This document shows positions 57,871 through 64,000 of a DNA stretch of 64,000 bases, piece after piece. Origin of the DNA: CAVQHY01 sp963712465. GTDB lineage: Bacteria > Actinomycetota > Thermoleophilia > Gaiellales > Gaiellaceae. Under the pieces are notes generated by a model. The model was not told the DNA's origin and did no database searches. It saw only the letters and a list, made by a program, of their open reading frames with translations. The stretch spans positions 248,001-312,000 of the forward strand of contig CAVQHY010000006.1 of assembly GCA_963712465.1 (NCBI GenBank), given 5' to 3'. Within the stretch, counting starts at the first letter, position 1; each line of letters opens with the position of its first letter. A program made the translations under genes and the position numbers.

Positions 57871-59543
57871 GGCGAGCCGACGACGGCGCGAACGGGCGGC
57901 GACGCCGACGCAGTCGCTTCGGGGGGCCAGCCCCCCGGAAGATGGCCCGGGGCGACAACGACCCGGTACCACCAGGTTCCCGGGCCGGGCCGATCGATGA
58001 AGCTCGTCTCGCCGCGCGGCACGACGAAGGGCGTCCCACCGGGCGCTCCGCGCCAGTGAAAGCCCCGCCGCGCCGTCGACGCGGCGGGCTGCGCGGCCGT
58101 GTTTCGAAGGACGTAGTACGCGGGCTCGGCGGGGCCGGAGGGCTCCCGCCAGGCGAGCTCGACGTCGGGTCCGTCGACTCGGACGCTCGGCGTGAGGGCC
58201 GGATCGACGGTCGTCCTGCTGAGCGCGAAGACCGTCGTGTCGAGCGAGGCCGGCGGGGCGCGCTCGAACCACACGGCGACGACGACGGCCGCCACGACGG
58301 CAATACCGGCGAGCACGCACGGAAGGAGGCCCGGGGCCCTCCGCGCGACTGGCTGCGGGCTGGTCGCCCGCCCGACGAGCGCGCCGCCGGCGGCGAGGAA
58401 GAGCGCCGGGAGCGCGGGCATGATCAGCCGGAGGTAGGTCGAGTCGATCGCGTAGTAGTAGGAGCCGACGGCGAGCCCGAACGCGACGACCGGGGCGACG
58501 ACGAGCCAGCGGGCGGACGGAAACCGTCGCCAGGCGACGACGAGCGCCACGCCGATTCCGACGAAGAGGAGCGGGCCCGCGTAGTTCGAGAGCATGAGCT
58601 TCCCGTACGCGCGCGGGATGTGCTCGAGCGAGAACGTGCCGCGCGTCAGCGACTCGTAGTACGGCGGCAGCTCGCGCGCGGCGACGCTCGGCGTGTAGCC
58701 GAAGCTCGTCGGCGAGCCGAAGAGCCGGTCGTTCAGCACGAGTTGTGGCGAGAAGACGACAAGGGCGGCCGCGACGGTGACCAGCGCCGCCCGGCCGCGG
58801 CGCCACGCGGCGAGAGCCGCGAGCACGCTCGCCAGCAGGATCACGTTCGTCGGCTTGACGAGCAGCGCGAGGCCGACGACGACGCCCACGAGCAGTCCGC
58901 GCCTGGCGCTCCCGTCGTCCCGCAGCGGCGCCGCGACGGCGAGAACCGCGATCGCGAGCAGCATCGAGGCGTAGTCCGGGCCGATCGAGAGCCCGAGCCA
59001 GCCCGGCGCCTGGATCCACCAGAAGCCGTAGCCCTCGACGAACAGCGGTCCGACGCTCCCGAAGAGCAGTCCGGCAAGCAGCGGTGAGGCGACCCAGAGG
59101 GCCGCTCCCACCGCCGCGCTCCGACGATCCAGGAGCGCGCTCCCCGCGCGGTAGAGCAGGAACGCCGCCGGGATCGCAAGCAGGCCCTGCACGATCGCCA
59201 CCGGTGGGATCGCCTGGAAGACCCAGTCCGTGACCGCGGCGAACGGCGTCAGGAGGAACGGGTAGCCGATCGTCTGGTAGTACGGCGCGAGCTCACCGTG
59301 CACGAGCGCGTAGGCGGCGCTGTAGTAGTAGCCCTGATCCTCGTTGCGGAAGTACCAGCCGTTGTGTGGGACGAGGTCGGTCCCGAACAGAACCACCGCC
59401 AGGCCGAAGCGGATCGCGAACGCGACGACGAGCAGCCGAAGCGGCCGGTCGCCCCACCCCTCGACGACGGTGCGGCCTCTGACGAGTGCATGGCGCACCC
59501 GGTCCCGCCACGAGACCGCGCGCTCGGTGGCGGTTGCGGTCAC
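57867..59543 (-). CDS. GT-C-like glycosyltransferase with C-terminal FN3-like domain
   Basis: A 558-residue protein. The first ~420 residues hold about 10 transmembrane helices with the loop VPHNGWYFRNEDQGYYYSAAYALVHGE, whose acidic pair is typical of GT39-type enzymes, and APYYQTIGYPFLLTPF. The last ~110 residues (from SVRVDGPDVELAWREPSGPAE) resemble a fibronectin type III domain: YYVLRNT, then TSFIDRPGPGTWWYRVVV. Start GTG 59543 (GTGA overlap with the UPF0104 gene). The tail probably faces outside. Together they suggest a glycan-binding transferase (inference). Confidence 0.75.
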   Translation of the reverse strand: MTATATERAVSWRDRVRHALVRGRTVVEGWGDRPLRLLVVAFAIRFGLAVVLFGTDLVPHNGWYFRNEDQGYYYSAAYALVHGELAPYYQTIGYPFLLTPFAAVTDWVFQAIPPVAIVQGLLAIPAAFLLYRAGSALLDRRSAAVGAALWVASPLLAGLLFGSVGPLFVEGYGFWWIQAPGWLGLSIGPDYASMLLAIAVLAVAAPLRDDGSARRGLLVGVVVGLALLVKPTNVILLASVLAALAAWRRGRAALVTVAAALVVFSPQLVLNDRLFGSPTSFGYTPSVAARELPPYYESLTRGTFSLEHIPRAYGKLMLSNYAGPLLFVGIGVALVVAWRRFPSARWLVVAPVVAFGLAVGSYYYAIDSTYLRLIMPALPALFLAAGGALVGRATSPQPVARRAPGLLPCVLAGIAVVAAVVVAVWFERAPPASLDTTVFALSRTTVDPALTPSVRVDGPDVELAWREPSGPAEPAYYVLRNTAAQPAASTARRGFHWRGAPGGTPFVVPRGETSFIDRPGPGTWWYRVVVAPGHLPGGWPPEATASASPPVRAVVGSP

Positions 59544-60619
59544 GTCGGCCGGCCCGCGGCCACCGGCCTGCCCTGCCTGAGCCAGGCCAGGTGCCCGTAG
59601 AGGGCCACGCCGCCCGCGACCACGAACGGCAGGAAGTTGACGGCGTGCAGGACGACGGCGTAAGAGAGAGCCTCTGACTTGTCGACCCCGTAGGCCGACA
59701 GCGCGGTGACGACCGCCGCCTCGAAGACGCCGAGCGCGCCCGGTGACGAGGGAATCGCCATGGCCAGGTTCGCAGCCACGACGACGAGCAGCCCAGCGCT
59801 GTAGGGGAGGTCGAGATCGAAGGTGAACATGACGAGCCAGTACGACGCTGCGATCACCAGCCACGAGGCGATCGTCATCGTGAACGCGGGCGGCACGAGC
59901 CGCGCGTCGCGGAACGCCGCCAGACCCTGGACGAGATTCTCGGCGGCGCGCTCGGTCCGCCCGACCGACACCTTCGGCAGCCGGGCGAGCGGGCGGAGCA
60001 CGACCCGTAGCGGGCGGTCTCCAAACACCACGAGGACGAGCACGAAGCCGAGGAGCAGGAGGGCGAGAACCAGCGCGAGGATGGCGGCGCGGCGCAGCCA
60101 CGTCACCTCGGGGAGGAACGGCTGCGCGACGAAGAGCAGGACGAGCAGCGCGAAGACGTCGTAGACGCGATCGGCCACCGCCGTCCCGAGCCCCTCGACG
60201 CGCGATGTGCCCACCCGCTGGTGAAGCACGATCACGCGGATCAGCTCGCCGGCGCGAGCGGGGAGGATGTTGTTGAAGAGGTAGCCGATCAGAAGGGCGC
60301 TCAGCGCCGGCCGAAACGGCGGGCGGGTCGCGGGCTCGAAGACGAGCTGCCAGCGCACGGTGCGCATCACCACGCCCACCGCCATCACGGCAATCGAGGG
60401 CACGAGCCACCAGTAGTTCGAGCTCTGTAGCGAGCTCCAGAACACGTCCCAGTCCACGTCGCGGACGGCGAAGTAGGTGAACAGCGCCGAGACGGCGAGG
60501 CCCAGCACGACGAGCGCCCGGTTGAGCCCCTTGGTCCCGCCGGCCCCGGTCCCGATCTGGAGGCTCGCCCCGGGACCGTCGTTCGGCTCGCCGACTGCGG
60601 GCGGGCTCGGTCTCTCCAT
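59540..60619 (-). CDS. UPF0104/LPG-synthase-TM-like membrane protein
   Basis: A 359-residue protein with eight or so hydrophobic helices. IGYLFNNILPARAGELIRVIVLHQRVGTSRVEGLGTAVADRVYD is the family core, matching the LP.R.GE..R motif of the AglD/MprF-like transmembrane domain, and SSPGALGVFEAAVVTALSAYG the C-terminal signature. The chosen start is ATG 60619, 10 bases after TATCTT; an upstream TTG 60631 is possible. It and the GT-C at 57867 may act together on polyprenyl-phosphate sugars. A distant homologue is at 13512. Confidence 0.82.
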   Translation of the reverse strand: MERPSPPAVGEPNDGPGASLQIGTGAGGTKGLNRALVVLGLAVSALFTYFAVRDVDWDVFWSSLQSSNYWWLVPSIAVMAVGVVMRTVRWQLVFEPATRPPFRPALSALLIGYLFNNILPARAGELIRVIVLHQRVGTSRVEGLGTAVADRVYDVFALLVLLFVAQPFLPEVTWLRRAAILALVLALLLLGFVLVLVVFGDRPLRVVLRPLARLPKVSVGRTERAAENLVQGLAAFRDARLVPPAFTMTIASWLVIAASYWLVMFTFDLDLPYSAGLLVVVAANLAMAIPSSPGALGVFEAAVVTALSAYGVDKSEALSYAVVLHAVNFLPFVVAGGVALYGHLAWLRQGRPVAAGRPT

Positions 60620-60629
60620 GTGCAGCCGC

Positions 60630-60635
60630 AAGATA
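60630..60635 (-). promoter_or_regulatory. -10 element TATCTT for the UPF0104 gene
   Basis: Minus strand TATCTT lies 10 bases before ATG 60619 and favours that start over TTG 60631, which overlaps the box. Confidence 0.4.
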
Positions 60636-60664
60636 CTCGCGCGACCAGCGTGAAGCGCTTCGGC

Positions 60665-60670
60665 TAACGT
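60665..60670 (+). promoter_or_regulatory. -10 element TAACGT for the 60682 operon
   Basis: TAACGT ends 11 bases before ATG 60682. It is divergent from the TATCTT box, about 30 bases away. Confidence 0.4.
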
Positions 60671-60681
60671 CTTCTTCCCGT

Positions 60682-61899
60682 ATGGCCTCGGGCTCGGATC
60701 GGCGAGTCGACGTCTCCGTCGTAATTCCCTGCCTCAACGAGGAGGCAGGAGTTGGCTCCGTCGTCGAGGCGGCGTGGCGCGGGATCGAGAGCTCGGGTCG
60801 AACCGGCGAAGTGATCGTCGTCGACAACGGCTCGACCGACCGCTCGGCCGGGATCGCCGAGGCTCACGGGGCGAGAGTCGTCGTCGAGCCGAGACCGGGC
60901 TACGGAAGCGCCTACCTCGCCGGATTCGCGGAGGCCCGCGGCGACCTGATCGTCATGGCCGACGCGGACGGCACGTATGACGTCGGCGACCTGGCTCCCT
61001 TCCTCGATGCGTTCGACCACGGCGCCGACCTCGTCCTCGGCTCGCGTCTGCGCGGCACGATCCATCCGGGAGCCATGCCTTGGTCACACCGCTGGATCGG
61101 GAACCCGATCCTCACCGGGACGCTGAACGTCTTCTTCCACGCCGGGGTTTCCGACGCGCACTGCGGCCTCCGGGGGGTGCGCCGTTCGTCGCTGCCGGTG
61201 CTGCGCCTGCAGGCGACCGGCATGGAGTTCGCGTCCGAGATGGTGCTGAAGGCGGCGAAGCGAAACCTGCGGATCGCGGAGGTTCCGATCGACTACTACC
61301 CGCGCGCGGGCTCATCGAAGCTGAGCTCGTTTCGCGACGCATGGCGACATGTTCGCTTCATGCTCGTCCACACGTCGACGTTCCTCTTCGTCGTCCCCGG
61401 CGGGATCCTGCTCGGCCTCGGACTCGTCGTGCTCTTCGTGCTCGCGGGCGGGCCGGTCGAGATCTTCGGTCGAAGCTGGGGGATCCACGCGATGGTCGTT
61501 GCGAGCGCTGCGAGCCTCGTCGGGCTCCAGATCGTCTTGCTCGGCGTCTTCGCCCGCACCTATGCTGCGCTATACCTCGGCGAGAGCGTGCCGTTGCTGG
61601 AACGTGCCTGGCGTCGCATCCGCCTCGAGCACGGCTTGCTGCTCGGCGGCGGGGTTTTCCTTGCCGGCCTCGGGCTTCTCGTCGCCATCTTCGTCGGCTG
61701 GGCGAGTGACGGCTTCGGCGCGCTCGGGGCGGAGTACGAGAGCATCCTCGGGCTCACGCTGCTCGGGCTCGGCGTGCAGCTCGTCTTCGGCTCGTTCTTC
61801 CTCAGCGTCCTCGGGCTGGAGAAGCATCTGCTGCTCGAGAGGAACGCTCGCGAGCCGGAGCCGACCGCGACGCCCGAGCTCACCTCCGATCCGCGGTGA
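60682..61899 (+). CDS. Polyprenyl-phosphate glycosyltransferase (DPM1-like) with C-terminal membrane helices
   Basis: A 405-residue GT2. VSVVIPCLNEEAGVGSVV, VIVVDNGSTDRSAGIAEAHG and LIVMADADGTYDVGDLAPFLDAF (DXD near 95) form the catalytic domain. DAHCGLRGVRRSSL and EFASEMVLKAAKRNLRIAEVPIDYYPRAGSSKLSSF complete the dolichol-phosphate-mannose-synthase-like part. Four hydrophobic segments follow (about 235-355). Homologues make polyprenyl-phosphate sugars for GT-C enzymes. It heads an operon with the methyltransferase and GT2 downstream. Confidence 0.88.
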   Translation: MASGSDRRVDVSVVIPCLNEEAGVGSVVEAAWRGIESSGRTGEVIVVDNGSTDRSAGIAEAHGARVVVEPRPGYGSAYLAGFAEARGDLIVMADADGTYDVGDLAPFLDAFDHGADLVLGSRLRGTIHPGAMPWSHRWIGNPILTGTLNVFFHAGVSDAHCGLRGVRRSSLPVLRLQATGMEFASEMVLKAAKRNLRIAEVPIDYYPRAGSSKLSSFRDAWRHVRFMLVHTSTFLFVVPGGILLGLGLVVLFVLAGGPVEIFGRSWGIHAMVVASAASLVGLQIVLLGVFARTYAALYLGESVPLLERAWRRIRLEHGLLLGGGVFLAGLGLLVAIFVGWASDGFGALGAEYESILGLTLLGLGVQLVFGSFFLSVLGLEKHLLLERNAREPEPTATPELTSDPR

Positions 61900-62567
61900 G
61901 CGCGCCTGTCCGTCGAGACGGCACAGCCGCGTACGTACCGCCGAACACGAGGCCACACGGGGGGCACGAGTTGTTGCTCGCGCTCGCCGGTCGACCCCGC
62001 CGCGCTCTCGACGTCGGCTGCTCGACCGGATACCTGGCGAGCCGGCTGGTCGAGCGGGGGAGCCTCGTCACGGGAATCGAGCGCGACGCTGCAGCAGCCG
62101 AGGAGGCCCGTCGATGGTGTCAGGACGTCCTCGTGGGCGACGTCGAGATCATGGATTTCCCCCTGTCGCCGGGGTCGTTCGACGTCGTGCTCTGCGGCGA
62201 CGTTCTCGAGCACCTCCGCGAGCCTGGGCTGTTCCTGGAGCGAGTGCGCCCGCTGATCGCTCCGGGCGGCCGCGTCGTCCTGAGCACTCCCAACGTCGCG
62301 AACTGGGCGATGCGCCTCGGACTTCTCGCCGGCCGCTGGCGGTACACGGATCGCGGCATCCTCGATCGCACGCACGTGCACCTGTTCACGCGGAAGACCC
62401 TGGTCGAGTGCCTGGAGGGAGCCGGCTACCGCGTCGACGCGCTCAAGCATACCGCTCCCGTCCCGCGGGTGGGCACGCCGGGAGTCGAGGGCCTCGCGCG
62501 TGCCGTCGCGGGTATCCGTCCATCGCTCCTCGCCTACCAATTCGTGGCTGCGGCGTCGCCGAGGTGA
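61896..62567 (+). CDS. SAM-dependent methyltransferase (class I)
   Basis: A 223-residue protein starting at GTG 61896 (GTGA overlap). ALDVGCSTGYLASRLVERG is motif I, followed by VTGIERDAAAAEEA, VGDVEIMDFPLSPGSFDVVLCGDVLEHLREP and VVLSTPNVANW, characteristic of Methyltransf_11/23. Its position between two glycosyltransferases suggests that it methylates the chain, perhaps at the terminus, which can define the export signal in Wzt-type systems (inference). Confidence 0.87.
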   Translation: MSAPVRRDGTAAYVPPNTRPHGGHELLLALAGRPRRALDVGCSTGYLASRLVERGSLVTGIERDAAAAEEARRWCQDVLVGDVEIMDFPLSPGSFDVVLCGDVLEHLREPGLFLERVRPLIAPGGRVVLSTPNVANWAMRLGLLAGRWRYTDRGILDRTHVHLFTRKTLVECLEGAGYRVDALKHTAPVPRVGTPGVEGLARAVAGIRPSLLAYQFVAAASPR

Positions 62568-63478
62568 TCTCGGTGGTCATCCCCGTGAAGGACGGCGGCG
62601 ACGCCCTGCGCCGCTGTCTCGACGCGATCGCACGGCAGGAGATCGACGAGGAGCTCGAGGTCGTCGTCGTCGACTCAGGATCGACCGACGGCAGCGTCGA
62701 GCTCGCCCGGCGACGCGGCGCTCGGGTGGTGGAGGTTGCTGCGTCCGAGTTCAACCACGGCGCCTCCAGGAACCTCGGCGCCGCCGAGTCCCGGGGCGAC
62801 GTCCTCGTGTTCACGACGCAGGACGCGTATGCGGCGTCCGGTGAGTGGCTGGCCAGGCTCGTGGCGCCGCTGCGTCGTGATCCCGGCGTCGCAGGGGTGT
62901 ACGGACGACAGCTTCCACACGAGCACGCGACGCCGCCCGAGCAGTATTTCCTCGGGTTTCTCTACGGGGCCGACCCCCGGGTGCAGCGGGTGGGCTCGCC
63001 GGCGGAACTGTCGTTGGACACGACCATCTTCTCGAACGTCAACGCCGCCATGCCCAGACGTGTTTGGGCGACGTTTCCGTTCGCAGAGGACATGATCATG
63101 AGCGAGGACCAGGACTGGTCTCGGCGCGTGCTCCTTTCGGGCCGTCAGATCGTGTACGCGCCGGGCGCGGCCGTCAGGCACTCGCATGCGTACACCGTCA
63201 CTACGGCGTTCAAGCGGTTCTTCGATTCCGGCGTCTCGGCCGAGCGCGCCTATCTCGCCTCCGCCGGCCCCTCGAACCGGGCGCTTCGCCGGGCCGCGTT
63301 TCGCTACGGGCGCGGCGAAGCGGAGTGGCTCTGGCGAACGGGCCGGCGGCGCTGGCTTCCGTACGCGTCGGTGTACGAGCTCGCCAAGTTCGCGGGCCTA
63401 CAGCTCGGCGTTCGCCACCGGCGTCTACCGCTGTGGCTCAAGCGGCGCCTGTCCGCTCTCCCGGGCTACTGGCGCTAG
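62564..63478 (+). CDS. Glycosyltransferase family 2 (rhamnosyltransferase-like)
   Basis: A 304-residue GT2 starting at GTG 62564 (GTGA overlap). ISVVIPVKDGGDALRRCLDAI, VVVVDSGSTDGSVELARRRG, FNHGASRNLGAAESRGDVLVFTTQDAYAA (DXD replaced by TQDA, the pattern used in many rhamnosyltransferases) and the motif MSEDQDWSRRVLLSG near 190, which contains the ED catalytic-base region. Its 3' end overlaps the convergent membrane gene by 41 bases. Confidence 0.87.
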   Translation: MISVVIPVKDGGDALRRCLDAIARQEIDEELEVVVVDSGSTDGSVELARRRGARVVEVAASEFNHGASRNLGAAESRGDVLVFTTQDAYAASGEWLARLVAPLRRDPGVAGVYGRQLPHEHATPPEQYFLGFLYGADPRVQRVGSPAELSLDTTIFSNVNAAMPRRVWATFPFAEDMIMSEDQDWSRRVLLSGRQIVYAPGAAVRHSHAYTVTTAFKRFFDSGVSAERAYLASAGPSNRALRRAAFRYGRGEAEWLWRTGRRRWLPYASVYELAKFAGLQLGVRHRRLPLWLKRRLSALPGYWR

Positions 63479-64000
63479 CCGAGGCGAGGCTCGGGCGCTC
63501 CTGGCTGCGGGAGCTTCGCGACACGAACCAGACGGAGGCTGCAAGCGGGAGCGCGGCCAGCGCCACGGCGAGTCCTGCCTTGCCCGCGCTGATCGTCTCG
63601 GCGCTTCCCTTGACGAGATCCGGAACGAAAGCGGCGACCGCTGCCCAGACGAGCACGCCGAGGCCGGCTGCCAGCCACGACTCGGGAGCCTCACGCCGCC
63701 GTACGAGGATCGCTCCCGCGACGACGAGCGCGACGAATCCCACCAGAGCCGGCAGGATGGCGAGCCAGCCATGGCCGAGCCCGGCGAGTGTGAGCACGGT
63801 ATGCGTGAAGTCGCCCTTCTGCGCGAGCTCGATCCAGGCGCGCGTGTAGTCGTTGCCGAGCATCGGCTCCGTGAGCGTGGCGAGGATCATCGTCGCGGCG
63901 GAGACGAGCGCCAGCAGTCCCAGCAGCCGGGGCGCCGCCCGGACGACCGGTGCGAGCGCGAGCACCAGGAACGGCAGCACGGGTACGAGATAGCGGGGGC
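63438..64000 (-). CDS. C-terminal part of a GT-C-like membrane protein (partial)
   Basis: The frame enters from the right edge of the window on the minus strand and ends at 63438. The visible 187 or so residues contain PRYLVPVLPFLVLAL, a typical closing helix of GT39-type proteins, then two or three more hydrophobic segments and a soluble tail. The GTG at 63980 is internal, so the true start lies beyond 64000. It overlaps the convergent GT2 gene by 41 bases. Confidence 0.6.
   Translation of the reverse strand, partial: PRYLVPVLPFLVLALAPVVRAAPRLLGLLALVSAATMILATLTEPMLGNDYTRAWIELAQKGDFTHTVLTLAGLGHGWLAILPALVGFVALVVAGAILVRRREAPESWLAAGLGVLVWAAVAAFVPDLVKGSAETISAGKAGLAVALAALPLAASVWFVSRSSRSQERPSLASASASSPGERTGAA

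Noticed and set aside
57867..60827. A 986-residue fused GT-C/UPF0104 protein on the minus strand
   Set aside because: The upstream part of that frame is out of register with the UPF0104 gene; a GTGA junction at 59543-59540 separates two ordinary genes.

Overview
The window is a dense, GC-rich bacterial cell-surface polysaccharide locus. High G+C, many GTG starts, four-base NTGA gene overlaps and short leaderless-type promoters point to an actinobacterium. The protein style suggests a Thermoleophilia-like lineage (Gaiellales/Solirubrobacterales), but that placement is an inference from style, not from a marker gene. I saw no rRNA, tRNA, CRISPR array, intact transposase or replication origin. 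No gene-free stretch exceeds 300 bases; the longest is about 233 bases at 46117-46349.

Layout. (1) 1-9184, mostly minus strand: an ATP-grasp enzyme, two alkaline-phosphatase-superfamily hydrolases around a Wzx-type flippase, a family 4 glycosyltransferase (GT4), a secreted beta-propeller and an eIF-2B-like protein. (2) 9240-23223, plus strand: a long coupled operon with an ArnC/DPM1-like GT2, a 4,6-dehydratase-like SDR, ATP-grasp, DegT aminotransferase (frameshifted), a UPF0104-type membrane protein, GT2s, a second ATP-grasp coupled to a polysaccharide deacetylase, a large membrane protein, a methyltransferase and the first Wzm/Wzt ABC exporter. (3) 23237-26597, minus: FAD oxidoreductase, GT-C-like membrane protein, small anchored protein. 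(4) 26657-28776, plus: second ABC exporter, whose ATPase carries a C-terminal substrate-binding-type domain, followed by a dead glycosyltransferase copy (28865-29807). (5) 29928-33612, minus: a visibly less GC-rich patch with GT4, GalE-like SDR and TylF-like methyltransferase. (6) 33737-46116: tandem paralogous GT2s, a GT-C/GT4/RmlC-like minus operon, then a plus operon with GT, PIG-L deacetylase, GT8-like protein, methyltransferase, GT4, Wzy/WaaL-like polymerase or ligase, and GT4. (7) 46350-64000: GT-C-like proteins, a GT, two tandem SDRs, two GT2s, the priming phosphoglycosyl transferase, a fourth ATP-grasp, a second beta-propeller, a GT-C with an FN3-like tail, another UPF0104 protein, and a GT2/methyltransferase/GT2 operon. 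The last gene runs off the window.

How it fits together (inference). Nucleotide-sugar enzymes (SDRs, aminotransferase, RmlC-like) supply unusual sugars. The phosphoglycosyl transferase at 54999 starts a lipid-linked chain, about 17 glycosyltransferases extend it, and methyltransferases, deacetylases and perhaps ATP-grasp ligases decorate it. Export could use either a flippase/polymerase route (2502 and 43749) or one of two ABC exporters (21654-23223 and 26657-28776). Polyprenyl-phosphate-sugar synthases (9240, 60682) and GT-C-like membrane proteins could add sugars outside the membrane.

The most unusual features are: the TAnnnT hexamers set 6-11 bases before many starts, two of them built on the TAG stop codon of the preceding gene; two apparent CTG start codons in CTGA overlaps; four different ATP-grasp enzymes, one sandwiched between a dehydratase-like SDR and an aminotransferase; and a degenerate GT paralogue.
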